Shown here: one piece after another, positions 18,161 to 26,774 of the stretch
How the letters are laid out: each line of letters starts with the position of its first letter
How positions within the stretch are numbered: the stretch's first letter is position 1
Assembly: GCA_044506885.1 (NCBI GenBank)
Contig: JBIQKC010000004.1
Location: 1 to 64,000, forward strand
DNA: 64,000 bases
Reading direction: 5' to 3'
Origin: Croceibacterium_A sp044506885
GTDB lineage: Bacteria; Pseudomonadota; Alphaproteobacteria; Sphingomonadales; Sphingomonadaceae
The notes under the pieces: model-generated
Database searches by the model: none
Told to the model about the DNA's origin: nothing
The model's input: only the letters and a program-made list of their open reading frames with translations
Made by a program: the position numbers and the translations under genes

Positions 18161-19030
18161 TCAACTACCGCCGAGCTCGATCAGCGCCATCGGCGCGGCC
18201 TGAGTGCGGGGGCTGATCGACCATTCGAGGACGCGCCCGTCCGGCGTCGTGGACGGGCCATCGTCGGTGTTGTTGGCGAGGATTGCGCCGTCGGTGACGA
18301 TGCGGAACGTCCCCTCGACCTTCGGCAGCGAGGGCATGCCTTCGGTTTCCCCGCCGAACGCGCCGGCGAGGCCGGCCATTCCCGCCATCGGCCCGGTCAT
18401 GGGGCCGCTGCCCGATTGCGGCGCGAAGCCCGGCGCTTCGATGCGCACTGCATCGCCCTTGCGCACGGTGGCGACGACGAAGCTGTTGAGCATGGGAAAG
18501 CGCTCGATCATCGGAAAGACGAAGTCGTGATCCATGCGGCTTGTCAGCGAGACCTTCACGTCGAACAGGCCGTCGCCGCGATGGGTGACTTCCCGCCACC
18601 CCTTCTGTCGCGACAGCCGCTCGGCGACTTCTTCCGCCGCTCTCGGATCGCTCGGATCGATGCCGCCGAGCAGCACGCTCATCTCGGCGGCTTCCTGCTG
18701 CGCCCTGGCCGCGCGCTCTTCGGCGCCGGCGGCCCATTCCGCTTCCTGCGCGGGGAGTTCTTCGGCCGTGCATTCGCGGTCTTCGAAGGTGTCCTCGTCG
18801 TAGCAGGATTCGGGCGAGAAGGTTTCCTGCTCCTGCCCCATCCGCGCAAGCTGGCTGAGCGCGAGGAAATGGATTTCGCCATCGTAGGTGAAAGTGAAGG
18901 TCCCGTCGCGGCGCAAGTCCAGCGTCGAGACGAACTTGCCCGGCGCTATCATGCAGGCCGCCAGCGCGAGCGACAGGCCCGCCGCCAGAACCGCCGAGGC
19001 GGCCATTCGCCACCGCTCGATACCGATCAT
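18161..19030 (-). CDS. Uncharacterised lipoprotein
   Basis: The 289-residue protein has a lipoprotein signal peptide (basic start, hydrophobic stretch, lipobox LAAC at about residues 22-25). The body begins with a TLDLRRDGTFTFTYDGEIHFLALSQL segment. A highly charged, probably helical insert rich in Glu and Ala follows (about 75-125), then beta-rich sequence ending in FRIVTDGAILANNTDDGP and LEWSI. I do not recognise a named family. The N-terminal motif suggests a beta-structured envelope protein. ATG 19030 follows AAAGGGGGG. The next gene upstream, rlmB, starts a minus-strand pair with it, 19 bases apart. Confidence 0.72.
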   Translation of the reverse strand: MIGIERWRMAASAVLAAGLSLALAACMIAPGKFVSTLDLRRDGTFTFTYDGEIHFLALSQLARMGQEQETFSPESCYDEDTFEDRECTAEELPAQEAEWAAGAEERAARAQQEAAEMSVLLGGIDPSDPRAAEEVAERLSRQKGWREVTHRGDGLFDVKVSLTSRMDHDFVFPMIERFPMLNSFVVATVRKGDAVRIEAPGFAPQSGSGPMTGPMAGMAGLAGAFGGETEGMPSLPKVEGTFRIVTDGAILANNTDDGPSTTPDGRVLEWSISPRTQAAPMALIELGGS

Positions 19031-19049
19031 GCTTCCCCCCTTTCGACAA

Positions 19050-19841
19050 TCAACGCCGGGTGGCGACCGCATAGAGCGCGATCGCGGCGGCGTTGGAGAC
19101 ATTCAGGCTTTCCATTGCATCGCCGATCGGCAGGCGCGCCAGCGCGTCGCAGTGCGCGGCGATGTTGTGGCGCATCCCTTCGCCCTCGGCGCCGAGGACC
19201 AGCGCGACCGGACCGGCGGGCAGAGCCTCGGCGAGCGTCGCCTGCGCTTCGCCCGCAAGGCCCAGCCGCCAGTAGCCGGCTTCGGCCATTTCCTCGAGCC
19301 CGCGGGCGAGGTTGACCACCCGCACCCAGGGCACGACTTCGAGCGCGCCGGACGCCGCCTTGCCGACGACGCCGCCTTCGGGCGGGGCATGGCGGTCCTG
19401 CGTCACCAGTGCCGCCGCGCCGAATGCGGCGGCCGAGCGCAGGATGGCGCCGACGTTGTGCGGATCGGTCACCTGGTCGAGCACGACGATCGGGTGTTCG
19501 GGCCGGGCATCGAGCACTTCGGACAAGTGCAGGTCTTCCAGTGGCGCGCATTCGAGCACCAGCCCCTGATGCGGCGCATCGCGCGCGACGAGGCGGGCGA
19601 GGTCGGCGACGTCGGCATATTCGACCGGGAAATCGGGCGGCAGTTCGCCGTCGAGCGAGGCGACGCCTTCGCGGGTGGCCCACAGCTTGCGGTGCGCGCG
19701 CGCCGGGTTCTTCAGCGCCGCTTCGACCGCGTGGCGGCCCCACAGGCGCACCTGGCCCTGCGACGCGCGGCCCGATCCGCGCCCGCCCTGCATGCGTCCG
19801 GCCCGGCCGCGCAGGTTCTTCTTCTCGCCCCGTTTGGTCAT
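19050..19841 (-). CDS. rlmB: 23S rRNA (guanosine-2'-O-)-methyltransferase RlmB (TrmH family)
   Basis: The 263-residue SPOUT methyltransferase modifies the ribose of G2251 (E. coli numbering) in the peptidyl-transferase P-loop. A basic N-terminal tail precedes the substrate-binding domain (LWGRHAVEAALKNPAR). The trefoil-knot domain has motif 1 DQVTDPHNVGAILRSAAAFG, motif 2 LVLGAEGEGM and motif 3 PIGDAMESLNVSNAAAIALY. All three motifs are intact. ATG 19841 overlaps a GCAGG and is poorly spaced; ATG 19868 is an in-frame alternative adding nine residues. It is divergent from tRNA-Tyr, a frequent arrangement. Confidence 0.93.
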   Translation of the reverse strand: MTKRGEKKNLRGRAGRMQGGRGSGRASQGQVRLWGRHAVEAALKNPARAHRKLWATREGVASLDGELPPDFPVEYADVADLARLVARDAPHQGLVLECAPLEDLHLSEVLDARPEHPIVVLDQVTDPHNVGAILRSAAAFGAAALVTQDRHAPPEGGVVGKAASGALEVVPWVRVVNLARGLEEMAEAGYWRLGLAGEAQATLAEALPAGPVALVLGAEGEGMRHNIAAHCDALARLPIGDAMESLNVSNAAAIALYAVATRR

Positions 19842-19968
19842 CCTGCGAGCCTGTGCCAGCGCCGCCATTGACAGGCAAGCGCCGCTTCGCCATGAGCGCC
19901 CGCACTCGGCCGGACGGCCCCTTTGCGGGGCCAGAACGCGGCGGTTTTCCGCCTCCGGCTCTTCCGGT

Positions 19969-20054
19969 GGACAGGTGGCCGAGTGGTTAAAGGCAGCAGA
20001 CTGTAAATCTGCCCGCGCAAGCGTACGGTGGTTCGAATCCACCCCTGTCCACCA
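19969..20054 (+). tRNA. tRNA-Tyr (GTA)
   Basis: This 86-base class II tRNA has acceptor stem GGACAGG/CCTGTCC, anticodon loop CTGTAAA with anticodon GTA, a long variable arm, T-arm GGTTCGAATCC, and an encoded CCA end. Confidence 0.96.
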
Positions 20055-20154
20055 CCGAGCCTTCCGCCCCAACCGGCCTTTGCTGTCGAAGAACCGCCGA
20101 ATGTCCACGATTCCGGCCGGACTTCGGCTTGTGGCGCGGACCGCGAATCCCTAG

Positions 20155-20916
20155 ATGGGCCGCATGGCAGGCGAGTTGCTCGACAACCGAGGCCGCGGCG
20201 ATGCGGAGTGGTCCTGGCCTGCGATCCATCCGGAAGGGCGCAAGTTCGGACTGATCGCGGTCGGGGTCGCGCTCGTGTTCCTGCTGCTGCTCGACTGGGA
20301 GATCGTCGGCTGGCCGCTGCTGCTGCTGTCCGCGGGGATCTTCGCGTTCTTCCGCGATCCCGAGCGGGTCGTGCCGCAGGGCGACGACCTGATCGTGTCG
20401 CCCGCCGACGGGCTCGTTTCGCTGATCGCGACGGTGGCCCCGCCGCGCGAGTTGCAGGGGCCCGACAGCAGCGGAAATCCGGGGCTGGGCGCCGAGCCGG
20501 TGATGCGCATCTCGATCTTCATGTCGGTGTTCGACGTCCACATCAACCGCGCGCCGGTGGGCGGGACGATCCGCCGGGTCATCTACGTCCCCGGCAAGTA
20601 CATGAACGCCGATCTCGACAAGGCGAGCGAGGAGAACGAGCGCCAGCATGTGCTGATCGAGCGGTCTGACGGGCGGCCGGTCGGCTTCACCCAGATCGCC
20701 GGGCTGGTCGCGCGGCGGATCGTGCCGTTCGTCAAGCCGGGCGACATCATCGCCGCCGGGCAGCGGGTGGGGCTGATCCGCTTCGGCAGCCGGGTCGACG
20801 TCTATCTGCCCGCCGGGACCGATGCGAAAGTGCTGTTGGGCCAGCGGGTGATTGCCGGGGAGACGGTGCTGGCCGAGACCGGCCGGCAGCAGATCATCGA
20901 AGGCGTTCGCCAGTGA
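20155..20916 (+). CDS. psd: Phosphatidylserine decarboxylase proenzyme (short type)
   Basis: The 253-residue membrane enzyme converts phosphatidylserine to phosphatidylethanolamine. It has two N-terminal hydrophobic segments (about 32-65), then FFRDPERVVP, VSPADGLVS, ISIFMSVFDVHINRAP and the C-terminal IRFGSRVD. The Gly-Ser bond in that last motif is the self-cleavage site that generates the pyruvoyl cofactor. The short length is typical of the alphaproteobacterial form. An alternative ATG lies at 20164. The pssA start is 10 bases after its stop, so the two successive steps of PE synthesis form one operon. Confidence 0.94.
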   Translation: MGRMAGELLDNRGRGDAEWSWPAIHPEGRKFGLIAVGVALVFLLLLDWEIVGWPLLLLSAGIFAFFRDPERVVPQGDDLIVSPADGLVSLIATVAPPRELQGPDSSGNPGLGAEPVMRISIFMSVFDVHINRAPVGGTIRRVIYVPGKYMNADLDKASEENERQHVLIERSDGRPVGFTQIAGLVARRIVPFVKPGDIIAAGQRVGLIRFGSRVDVYLPAGTDAKVLLGQRVIAGETVLAETGRQQIIEGVRQ

Positions 20917-20926
20917 AGGGCCGCCG

Positions 20927-21811
20927 ATGAACGGGCCGGCGGGACCGGACGAGGACGACCTGGCCACGCCGGGACCGTCATGGCTCGGCCCCCGGAGCAG
21001 CGAGAAGGAGCCCCGCGCGCCTGCGCGAGCTGCCGGCGGCGGGCTGACGCTGCGGGCGGTGCTGCCCAACGCCATCACCGCGGCGGCGCTGTGTTCGGGG
21101 CTGACCGGCATCCGGTTCGCGATCACCGGCAACTTCCGCATGGCGGTGCTCGCGATCATCCTCGCCGGAATGCTCGACGGGATCGACGGGCGCATCGCCC
21201 GGCTGCTCAAGGCGCAGTCGCGGTTCGGGGCCGAACTGGACAGCCTGGCGGATTCGCTGAGCTTCGGCATGGCCCCGGCGCTGGTGCTGTTCCTGTGGTC
21301 GTTGCAGGACCTGCCGCGCTTCGGCTGGTTCGCGGCGCTGGCCTTCGCGCTGTGCTGCGCGCTGCGGCTGGCGCGGTTCAACGCCCAGATCGACGTCCAC
21401 GACCAGCCGCACAAGTCGGTCGGCTTCCTGACCGGCGTGCCCGCGCCGGTGGGGGCGGGGCTGGCGTTCCTGCCGCTCTATCTGTGGATGGCGAGCGGGG
21501 AGGATTTCTTCCGCTCTCCGGCGCTGGTCGCGGTGTGGATCACGCTGATCGCGGGCCTGATGATCTCCAACATGGCGACGCTGAGCTGGACGCTGATCCG
21601 GCCCCGGCACGAAGTCCGGCTGGGGGCGATCGCGCTGGCGGGCCTGGTGTTCGCCGCGCTGCTGACCGAACCGTGGTGGACGCTGGCGGCGATCAGCATC
21701 GTCTATCTGGCGCTGATGCCTTACGCGGTGGTGCGGTACGGCAGAATCAAGCGGCAACGAGGCGGAGGCGGGGCGTTGCCTGCGACGGGCGGGTCCACGC
21801 CGCGACCGTAG
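20927..21811 (+). CDS. pssA: CDP-diacylglycerol-serine O-phosphatidyltransferase
   Basis: The 294-residue integral membrane enzyme makes phosphatidylserine from CDP-diacylglycerol and serine. A hydrophilic N-terminal extension (about 1-42) precedes the CDP-alcohol phosphotransferase motif D-G-x2-A-R-x8-G-x3-D-x3-D. The motif is visible from DGRIAR through FGAELDSLADS and is intact. Around eight hydrophobic helices follow. It lies 10 bases after psd. Its CDP-DAG substrate comes from CdsA, encoded at 27.6 kb. Its 3' end overlaps the small opposite-strand gene by 65 bases. Confidence 0.94.
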   Translation: MNGPAGPDEDDLATPGPSWLGPRSSEKEPRAPARAAGGGLTLRAVLPNAITAAALCSGLTGIRFAITGNFRMAVLAIILAGMLDGIDGRIARLLKAQSRFGAELDSLADSLSFGMAPALVLFLWSLQDLPRFGWFAALAFALCCALRLARFNAQIDVHDQPHKSVGFLTGVPAPVGAGLAFLPLYLWMASGEDFFRSPALVAVWITLIAGLMISNMATLSWTLIRPRHEVRLGAIALAGLVFAALLTEPWWTLAAISIVYLALMPYAVVRYGRIKRQRGGGGALPATGGSTPRP

Positions 21812-21953
21812 GCCGCGGGCTTTCTTCCAATTGGGCAAGTTCGGCGAGGATTTGCGGCGTCCGCATTGCGGCCGCGTGGAACGCCAGCGCGATGACGACG
21901 AGCGCCGCGATGGCGGCAAATCCGAACAGCAGCGAGACAGCGAGAGCCAGCAT
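21747..21953 (-). CDS. Small membrane protein under a candidate LexA promoter
   Basis: This 68-residue protein has one N-terminal transmembrane helix (about 3-27, rich in Ala, Leu and Val) and a hydrophilic tail with Pro and Arg. No named family is recognised. The ATG at 21953 is preceded by TTTAGGAGT, a strong ribosome binding site, which argues that the gene is real. About 90 bases upstream is a promoter containing GTTC-N7-GTTC, the alphaproteobacterial LexA box. Small SOS-induced inner-membrane proteins in Caulobacter (SidA) block division, so such a role is a reasonable inference only. Its 3' end overlaps pssA tail to tail. Confidence 0.62.
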   Translation of the reverse strand: MLALAVSLLFGFAAIAALVVIALAFHAAAMRTPQILAELAQLEESPRPTVAAWTRPSQATPRLRLVAA

Positions 21954-22041
21954 CCGATCTACTCCTAAACTCACGCCCGATGCCGGGAGACCGGAGGTGT
22001 CCTGACAACAGGGGGGCGGTTGATTCGTTCCTCTTGCCGGG

Positions 22042-22070
22042 CATATGTTCTCTATTTGTTCCAACGTCAA
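22042..22070 (-). promoter_or_regulatory. LexA-regulated promoter (SOS box)
   Basis: Read on the minus strand: -35 TTGACG (22070-22065), a 17-base spacer, and -10 CATATG (22047-22042). Within it lies GAAC-N7-GAAC, equal to GTTC-TCTATTT-GTTC on the plus strand at 22047-22061. This exactly fits the alphaproteobacterial LexA box, placed where bound repressor would block polymerase. The first gene downstream is the small membrane protein at 21953. Confidence 0.65.
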
Positions 22071-22109
22071 GACGGTTTCGTGAGGCGTGGTCTCGGGACC
22101 TGCGCAGGC

Positions 22110-22166
22110 GTTGGGTGCTCCCCCCTCCGCCCCTTCGGGGGCGCCCTCCCCGTGAATGGGGGAGGA
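22110..22166. repeat. GC-rich extragenic palindrome in the rpsB leader region
   Basis: Alternating C-rich and G-rich arms (CCGCCCCTTCGGGGGCG, then CCTCCCC / GGGGGAGG) can fold into two hairpins. The rest of the 421-base interval before rpsB holds the LexA promoter and then about 200 bases of leader in which I see no known riboswitch or protein-binding fold. Confidence 0.6.
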
Positions 22167-22374
22167 TCGCGTCGGGCGTCGCGTGCCTCGCGACGGAGCA
22201 GATGGCGCTGGATTCTCGCGCGCCGATCGGGTAGGGGCCCCCCGCTTGCGGGACGGCTCCGGCCGGATCGCGGGCAAATTCACATGGAAGGCACAGACAT
22301 ACCGGTGCCGGCTGCGGGATCTCCGCAACGCTGGTTCCCCGTCTTCCAGAGGACCAACCGGAAAGGAAATACCT

Positions 22375-23196
22375 ATGGCGGCCCCTACCGTCACCATGCA
22401 GCAATTGATTGAGGCCGGCGCGCACTTCGGCCACCAGACGCACCGCTGGAACCCGCGGATGAAGCCGTACATCTTCGGCAGCCGCAACGGCGTTCACATC
22501 ATCGACCTGTCGCAGACCGTGCCGCTGTTCGCGCGCGCGCTGGACTTCGTTTCGGCCACCGTCCGCGCGGGCGGCAGGGTGCTGTTCGTCGGCACCAAGC
22601 GCCAGGCGCAGGAGCCGATCGCCCAGGCGGCGCGCGCTTGCGGCCAGCACTTCGTCAACCACCGCTGGCTCGGCGGCATGCTGACCAACTGGAAGACGAT
22701 CTCGGGTTCGATCCGCCGGCTCAAGAGCCTCGAGGAGCAGCTTTCGGGCGACACCTCGGGCCTGACCAAGAAGGAAGTGCTGCAGCTGACCCGCGAGCGC
22801 GACAAGCTCGAGCTGTCGCTCGGCGGCATCCGCGACATGGGCGGCATTCCCGACGTGATGTTCGTGATCGACGCCAACAAGGAAGAGCTGGCGATCAAGG
22901 AAGCCAACGTGCTGGGCATTCCGGTGGTGGCGATCCTCGACACCAACGTCGATCCCAACGGCATCGCCTTCCCGATCCCCGGCAACGACGACGCCAGCCG
23001 CGCGGTGCGCCTCTATTGCGACGCTATCGCCAAGGCGGCGAGCACCGGGCGCAACGAAGGCGTGGTCGATTCGGGCGCCGACATTGGCGCGATGGACGCG
23101 CCGCCGGCAGAGGAAGCGCTGGATACCACCGCCGAGGCTCCGGCCCCGGAAGCCGCCGCGGCGGAAACGGGCGAGGAAGCTTCGGCCTCCGCGTAA
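22375..23196 (+). CDS. rpsB: 30S ribosomal protein S2
   Basis: The 273-residue S2 protein matches the family closely: MQQLIEAGAHFGHQTHRWNPRMKPYIFG, VLFVGTKRQAQ, WLGGMLTNWKTI, MGGIPDVMFVIDANKEELAIKEANVLGIPVVAILDTN and a C-terminal extension of about 45 residues rich in Ala and Glu. Such a tail is common in Alphaproteobacteria. It binds the 30S head-body junction and helps recruit S1. The start follows GAAAGGAAAT. tsf follows after 83 bases in the conserved rpsB-tsf operon. Confidence 0.97.
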   Translation: MAAPTVTMQQLIEAGAHFGHQTHRWNPRMKPYIFGSRNGVHIIDLSQTVPLFARALDFVSATVRAGGRVLFVGTKRQAQEPIAQAARACGQHFVNHRWLGGMLTNWKTISGSIRRLKSLEEQLSGDTSGLTKKEVLQLTRERDKLELSLGGIRDMGGIPDVMFVIDANKEELAIKEANVLGIPVVAILDTNVDPNGIAFPIPGNDDASRAVRLYCDAIAKAASTGRNEGVVDSGADIGAMDAPPAEEALDTTAEAPAPEAAAAETGEEASASA

Positions 23197-23279
23197 CCGA
23201 ACGGGAACAATCGGGGACCAGTGCGCCGGACCATATGCGAAGGTCCGGCGCTCCCCGGCAGATTCAAGAGGACAGTATC

Positions 23280-24203
23280 ATGGCTTACACAGCCGCAGAC
23301 GTGAAGAATCTCCGCGAGCGCACCGGCGCCGGGATGATGGACTGCAAGAAGGCGCTGGACGAGACCGGCGGCGACATGGAAGCCGCCGTCGACCTGCTGC
23401 GCGCCAAGGGCCTTGCCGCCGCCGCCAAGAAATCCAGCCGCACCGCCGCTGAAGGGCTGGTGGGCGTGGCCGTTTCCGGCACGCGCGGCGTGGCGGTGGA
23501 AGTCAATTCCGAGACCGACTTCGTGGCCAAGAACGACCAGTTCCAGGACTTCGTGCGCAATGCGACCGAAGCGGCGCTGTCGCTCGGCTCCGACGACATC
23601 GAGGCGCTGAAGGACGCCGCCTGGCCGGGCGGCGGGACCGTGGGCGAGAAGCTGACCAACAACGTCGCCACCATCGGCGAGAACCAGCAGCTTCGCCGGA
23701 TGAAGAGCGTGACCGTGTCGCAGGGCGTGGTCGTGCCCTACATGCACAACGCGCAGGCCCCGAACCTCGGCAAGATCGGCGTGCTCGTGGCGCTGGAGAG
23801 CGAGGCCGACGCGGGCGTTCTCGAAGCGCTGGGCAAACAGCTGGCGATGCATATCGCGGCCGCGTTCCCGCAGGCGCTCGACGCCGACGGCCTCGACGCC
23901 GAAGTGATCGAGCGCGAGCGCAAGATCGCGGCGGAAAAGGCGGCCGAGAGCGGCAAGCCGGCCGAAGTGCAGGCCAAGATGGTCGAAGGCGCGGTGAAGA
24001 AGTTCGCCAAGGAGAACGCGCTGCTGAGCCAGCTGTTCGTGATGGACAACAAGACGCCGGTCTCCGACGTCGTTGCCCAGGCGGGCAAGGAAGCCGGCAA
24101 GCCGATCGTGCTCAAGGACTACGTCCGCTTCCAGCTCGGCGAAGGTATCGAGAAGGAAGAGACCGATTTCGCTGCCGAAGTGGCTGCGGCGGTCGCCGGC
24201 TGA
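23280..24203 (+). CDS. tsf: Elongation factor Ts
   Basis: The 307-residue factor exchanges GDP for GTP on EF-Tu. It has the N-terminal UBA-like domain (TAADVKNLRERTGAGMMDCKKAL), the core signature VAVEVNSETDFVAKND with the TDFV loop that inserts into EF-Tu, and a C-terminal EF-Tu-contacting module. Length is normal. The leader contains CAAGAGGACAG just before the ATG. A strong terminator follows. Confidence 0.97.
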   Translation: MAYTAADVKNLRERTGAGMMDCKKALDETGGDMEAAVDLLRAKGLAAAAKKSSRTAAEGLVGVAVSGTRGVAVEVNSETDFVAKNDQFQDFVRNATEAALSLGSDDIEALKDAAWPGGGTVGEKLTNNVATIGENQQLRRMKSVTVSQGVVVPYMHNAQAPNLGKIGVLVALESEADAGVLEALGKQLAMHIAAAFPQALDADGLDAEVIERERKIAAEKAAESGKPAEVQAKMVEGAVKKFAKENALLSQLFVMDNKTPVSDVVAQAGKEAGKPIVLKDYVRFQLGEGIEKEETDFAAEVAAAVAG

Positions 24204-24230
24204 CGCTGTCGGCCGGAGTGAAATAAACGG

Positions 24231-24266
24231 AAGGCCGCCGGGCGAGAGCCTGGCGGCCTTTTTCTT
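24231..24266 (+). terminator. Intrinsic terminator of rpsB-tsf
   Basis: AAGGCCGCC pairs with GGCGGCCTT around a GGGCGAGAGCCT loop that can itself pair, followed by TTTTCTTT. It lies 28 bases after the tsf stop and separates tsf from the convergent gene. Confidence 0.85.
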
Positions 24267-24274
24267 TCAGCCGG

Positions 24275-25318
24275 TCAGCACAGGCTGCGGTCAGCCGCGA
24301 CTTGCGCCTCCGTCTTCCCGTCGAACGGATTGTCGGGAGTGAACGAGTAGATGTCGGTGCTGGGGACTGCCGAGCCGTAGTTGACCGACTTGTGCAGGAT
24401 GGCGCTGTGGCCATCGGCGGTAAGGCGGACCCAGCCGAAGCCGCTGGGGCTGTGACAACCGATGTTGTTCGATTGCATGCCGAGGGCGCGCATCGCGGCT
24501 TCTATCGCGCCCCATTCCATCTGGTCGTCACCGGGGGAATCGAACAGGATTGTGTTGATCCGGGTCTCGGTGCCGCCGATGTCGACGCCATAGATCGCCC
24601 CTCCGATCTCGATCGTGCCGCCTTGCGTGACGGTCGATCCGAACCAGTTGCGCGAGTGGGTCGTGCGACTCTGCCATTTCGCGCCGGCGAATGCGGCCAT
24701 GGCGGCGTCCCAGCTGCGCGTTTGTGTGGCCCCGACGATGTTGCGGAACAGTTGCGCGATCTGTTCGGTGCGCGTGCCGGTGAGCGCGCCCGTCTGCGCC
24801 GCGGGGGTGGCGGCTGGCGCGTCGGCCGGTGCGAGCGCGGCGGCGACGGTGAGGCCGCAGGCGGTTGTGCCGTAGTCGGTACCGTTGAAGCGGCGGGCGC
24901 CGGGGCAATCCGAATCGCGCGCTTCGAGCGAAAGATCGTTCCACCCGCTGCTTCGCGTCCGTTGGAAGCCGACGATGCCGTCTTCGGCGATCAGGCGTTT
25001 CCAGCTCTTGTCCGGCTGCTGCGCCAGGATGGCGAAGTAGGCCCCCGGCTTGCCGTAGCAGGCGGGATCGACATCGGCGATGTGCGCCTCCGCCGCGCCG
25101 TCGGCGTTGAGATCGACGAAGGCGATGCGCGGGTTGGAAGGCTTGCCGCAGCGGTTGACCGGCGCGCCGTCCTGTACCGGGAAGCCCGCCTCCGCGAAGA
25201 GCTGGATGGCCTGTTCGGCGGTGAGCGCAGGCTGCTGCGCGGCGGACTGGGACAGCGCGGGGGCCGCAAGGGCAAGGCACAGCCCGGCGGCTGTGGCGGC
25301 AAGGGGTCTGGACACCAT
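24275..25318 (-). CDS. Uncharacterised exported protein
   Basis: The 347-residue protein has a Sec signal peptide (about 1-24, cut after ALS/QSA). The mature N-terminal part resembles exported hypothetical proteins with an RIAFVDLNADGAAEAHIAD stretch, which looks like a single VCBS/FG-GAP-type Ca-binding repeat. It also has paired cysteines near 57 and 81 that may form a disulfide. The C-terminal part (about 180-347) is not recognised. ATG 25318 follows GGGAGA. It sits between tsf and pyrH, which are adjacent in most bacteria, so it interrupts a conserved cluster on the opposite strand. Function unknown. Confidence 0.7.
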   Translation of the reverse strand: MVSRPLAATAAGLCLALAAPALSQSAAQQPALTAEQAIQLFAEAGFPVQDGAPVNRCGKPSNPRIAFVDLNADGAAEAHIADVDPACYGKPGAYFAILAQQPDKSWKRLIAEDGIVGFQRTRSSGWNDLSLEARDSDCPGARRFNGTDYGTTACGLTVAAALAPADAPAATPAAQTGALTGTRTEQIAQLFRNIVGATQTRSWDAAMAAFAGAKWQSRTTHSRNWFGSTVTQGGTIEIGGAIYGVDIGGTETRINTILFDSPGDDQMEWGAIEAAMRALGMQSNNIGCHSPSGFGWVRLTADGHSAILHKSVNYGSAVPSTDIYSFTPDNPFDGKTEAQVAADRSLC

Positions 25319-25491
25319 GAGTCTCCCGGCGGCGATACGATCCACGAAATGGTTAACACACAAGTGGGCGGGCCCGGAAGCGGAACCGTGCGGTGATTGC
25401 CGGGCATGGGCGCCGGGGGATGGGCCTTGGCAGGGGCAAGGCGCGCTCTATAAGGGCGGCGATTTCCTGACACCGGAGAGATTTGCGTCCC

Positions 25492-26214
25492 ATGACCATG
25501 CCCGCCGTCAAGCGCGTGTTGTTGAAGCTTTCGGGCGAAGTGCTGATGGGGGAACGGCAGTTCGGGATCGACCCGGCGATCGTGGCCGAGCTGGCGGCCG
25601 AAGTGAAGGCGGCGCAGGATTCCGGCCTCGAGATCTGCCTCGTCATCGGCGGCGGCAATATCTTTCGCGGCATGGCGGGCGCGGCGCAGGGGATGGACCG
25701 GGCGCAGGCCGATTACATGGGCATGCTGGCGACGGTGATGAACGCGCTGGCGATGCAGAATGCGCTGGAGCAACTGGGCGTGCATACGCGGGTGCAATCG
25801 GCGGTGCAGATGGACCAGGTGTGCGAGCCGGTGATCCGCCGCCGGGCGGAACGGCACCTGGAGAAGGGCCGCATCGTGATCTTCGCCGCCGGCGTGGGCA
25901 GCCCCTATTTCACCACCGACAGCGGCGCGGCGCTGCGCGCGGCCGAAATGAAGTGCGATGCGCTGCTCAAGGGCACCAGCGTGGACGGCGTCTATGACGC
26001 CGACCCGAAGAAGAAGCCCGACGCGAAGCGTTACAACACCGTGAGTTACGACAAGGTGCTTGCGGACAACCTGAGAGTGATGGACGCCTCCGCCGTGGCG
26101 CTGTGCCGCGACAACGAGATCCCGATCGTGGTCTTCTCGATCCGCGAGAAGGGCAATCTCGCCCGCGTGCTGGCCGGCGAAGGCGTGCAGACGATAGTGC
26201 GGAAGGAAGGCTGA
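25492..26214 (+). CDS. pyrH: UMP kinase
   Basis: The 240-residue hexameric enzyme phosphorylates UMP to UDP in pyrimidine synthesis. Signature segments are KRVLLKLSGEVLMG, IGGGNIFRG, GMLATVMNALAM, AAGVGSPYFTTDSGAALRAAE, and VDGVYDADPKK with LRVMDASAVALCRDN. GGAGAG lies 12 bases before ATG 25492 and nearer to an in-frame TTG at 25483, so the start could be either; ATG 25498 is also possible. frr begins two bases after its stop. Confidence 0.96.
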   Translation: MTMPAVKRVLLKLSGEVLMGERQFGIDPAIVAELAAEVKAAQDSGLEICLVIGGGNIFRGMAGAAQGMDRAQADYMGMLATVMNALAMQNALEQLGVHTRVQSAVQMDQVCEPVIRRRAERHLEKGRIVIFAAGVGSPYFTTDSGAALRAAEMKCDALLKGTSVDGVYDADPKKKPDAKRYNTVSYDKVLADNLRVMDASAVALCRDNEIPIVVFSIREKGNLARVLAGEGVQTIVRKEG

Positions 26215-26216
26215 CA

Positions 26217-26774
26217 ATGGCCCGCTACGACAAAGACGATATCGAACGCCGGATGACAGGCGCGGTCGAAAGCCTGAAAAGCGACCTCGGGGGCCTGCGC
26301 ACCGGGCGCGCCAACGTGGCGCTGCTCGATCCGGTGGTGGTCGAGGTCTACGGCTCGATGATGCCGCTCAACCAGGTGGCGACGGTTTCCGCGCCCGAGC
26401 CGCGCATGCTGAGCGTGCAGGTGTGGGACAAGGCCAACGTGACAGCGGTGGAGAAGGGCATCGCCCACGCCAACCTGGGCCTCAACCCGATGATCGACGG
26501 CCAGACGCTGCGCCTGCCGCTGCCGGACCTGACCGCCGAACGGCGCAAGGAACTGGCGAAGCTGGCCGGGCAATATGCGGAGAAGGCCAAGATCGCGATC
26601 CGCAACGTGCGCCGCGACGGCATGGAAGCGCTGAAGGAAGACGAGAAGAAGAAGGACATTTCCGAAGACGAGCGCAAGCGCAAGGAAGAGGAAGTGCAGA
26701 AGCTGACCGACCGCTTCGTGGCCGAAGTGGATGCGGCGGCCGAGCACAAGGAAAAGGAAATCCTGACCCAGTGA
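26217..26774 (+). CDS. frr: Ribosome recycling factor
   Basis: The 185-residue factor splits post-termination ribosomes with EF-G. It matches the family over its whole length. The three-helix bundle shows RMTGAVESLKSDLGGLRTGRANVALLDPVVVEVYG, then the beta-domain PLNQVATVSAPEPRMLSVQVWDK and the RLPLPDLTAERRKELAK helix. It begins two bases after the pyrH stop. Its stop TGA overlaps the GTG start of uppS. Confidence 0.97.
   Translation: MARYDKDDIERRMTGAVESLKSDLGGLRTGRANVALLDPVVVEVYGSMMPLNQVATVSAPEPRMLSVQVWDKANVTAVEKGIAHANLGLNPMIDGQTLRLPLPDLTAERRKELAKLAGQYAEKAKIAIRNVRRDGMEALKEDEKKKDISEDERKRKEEEVQKLTDRFVAEVDAAAEHKEKEILTQ

Noticed and set aside
22167..22374. Riboswitch or ribosomal-protein autoregulatory leader before rpsB
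   Set aside because: Some hairpins can form, but no recognised conserved fold could be assigned by eye.
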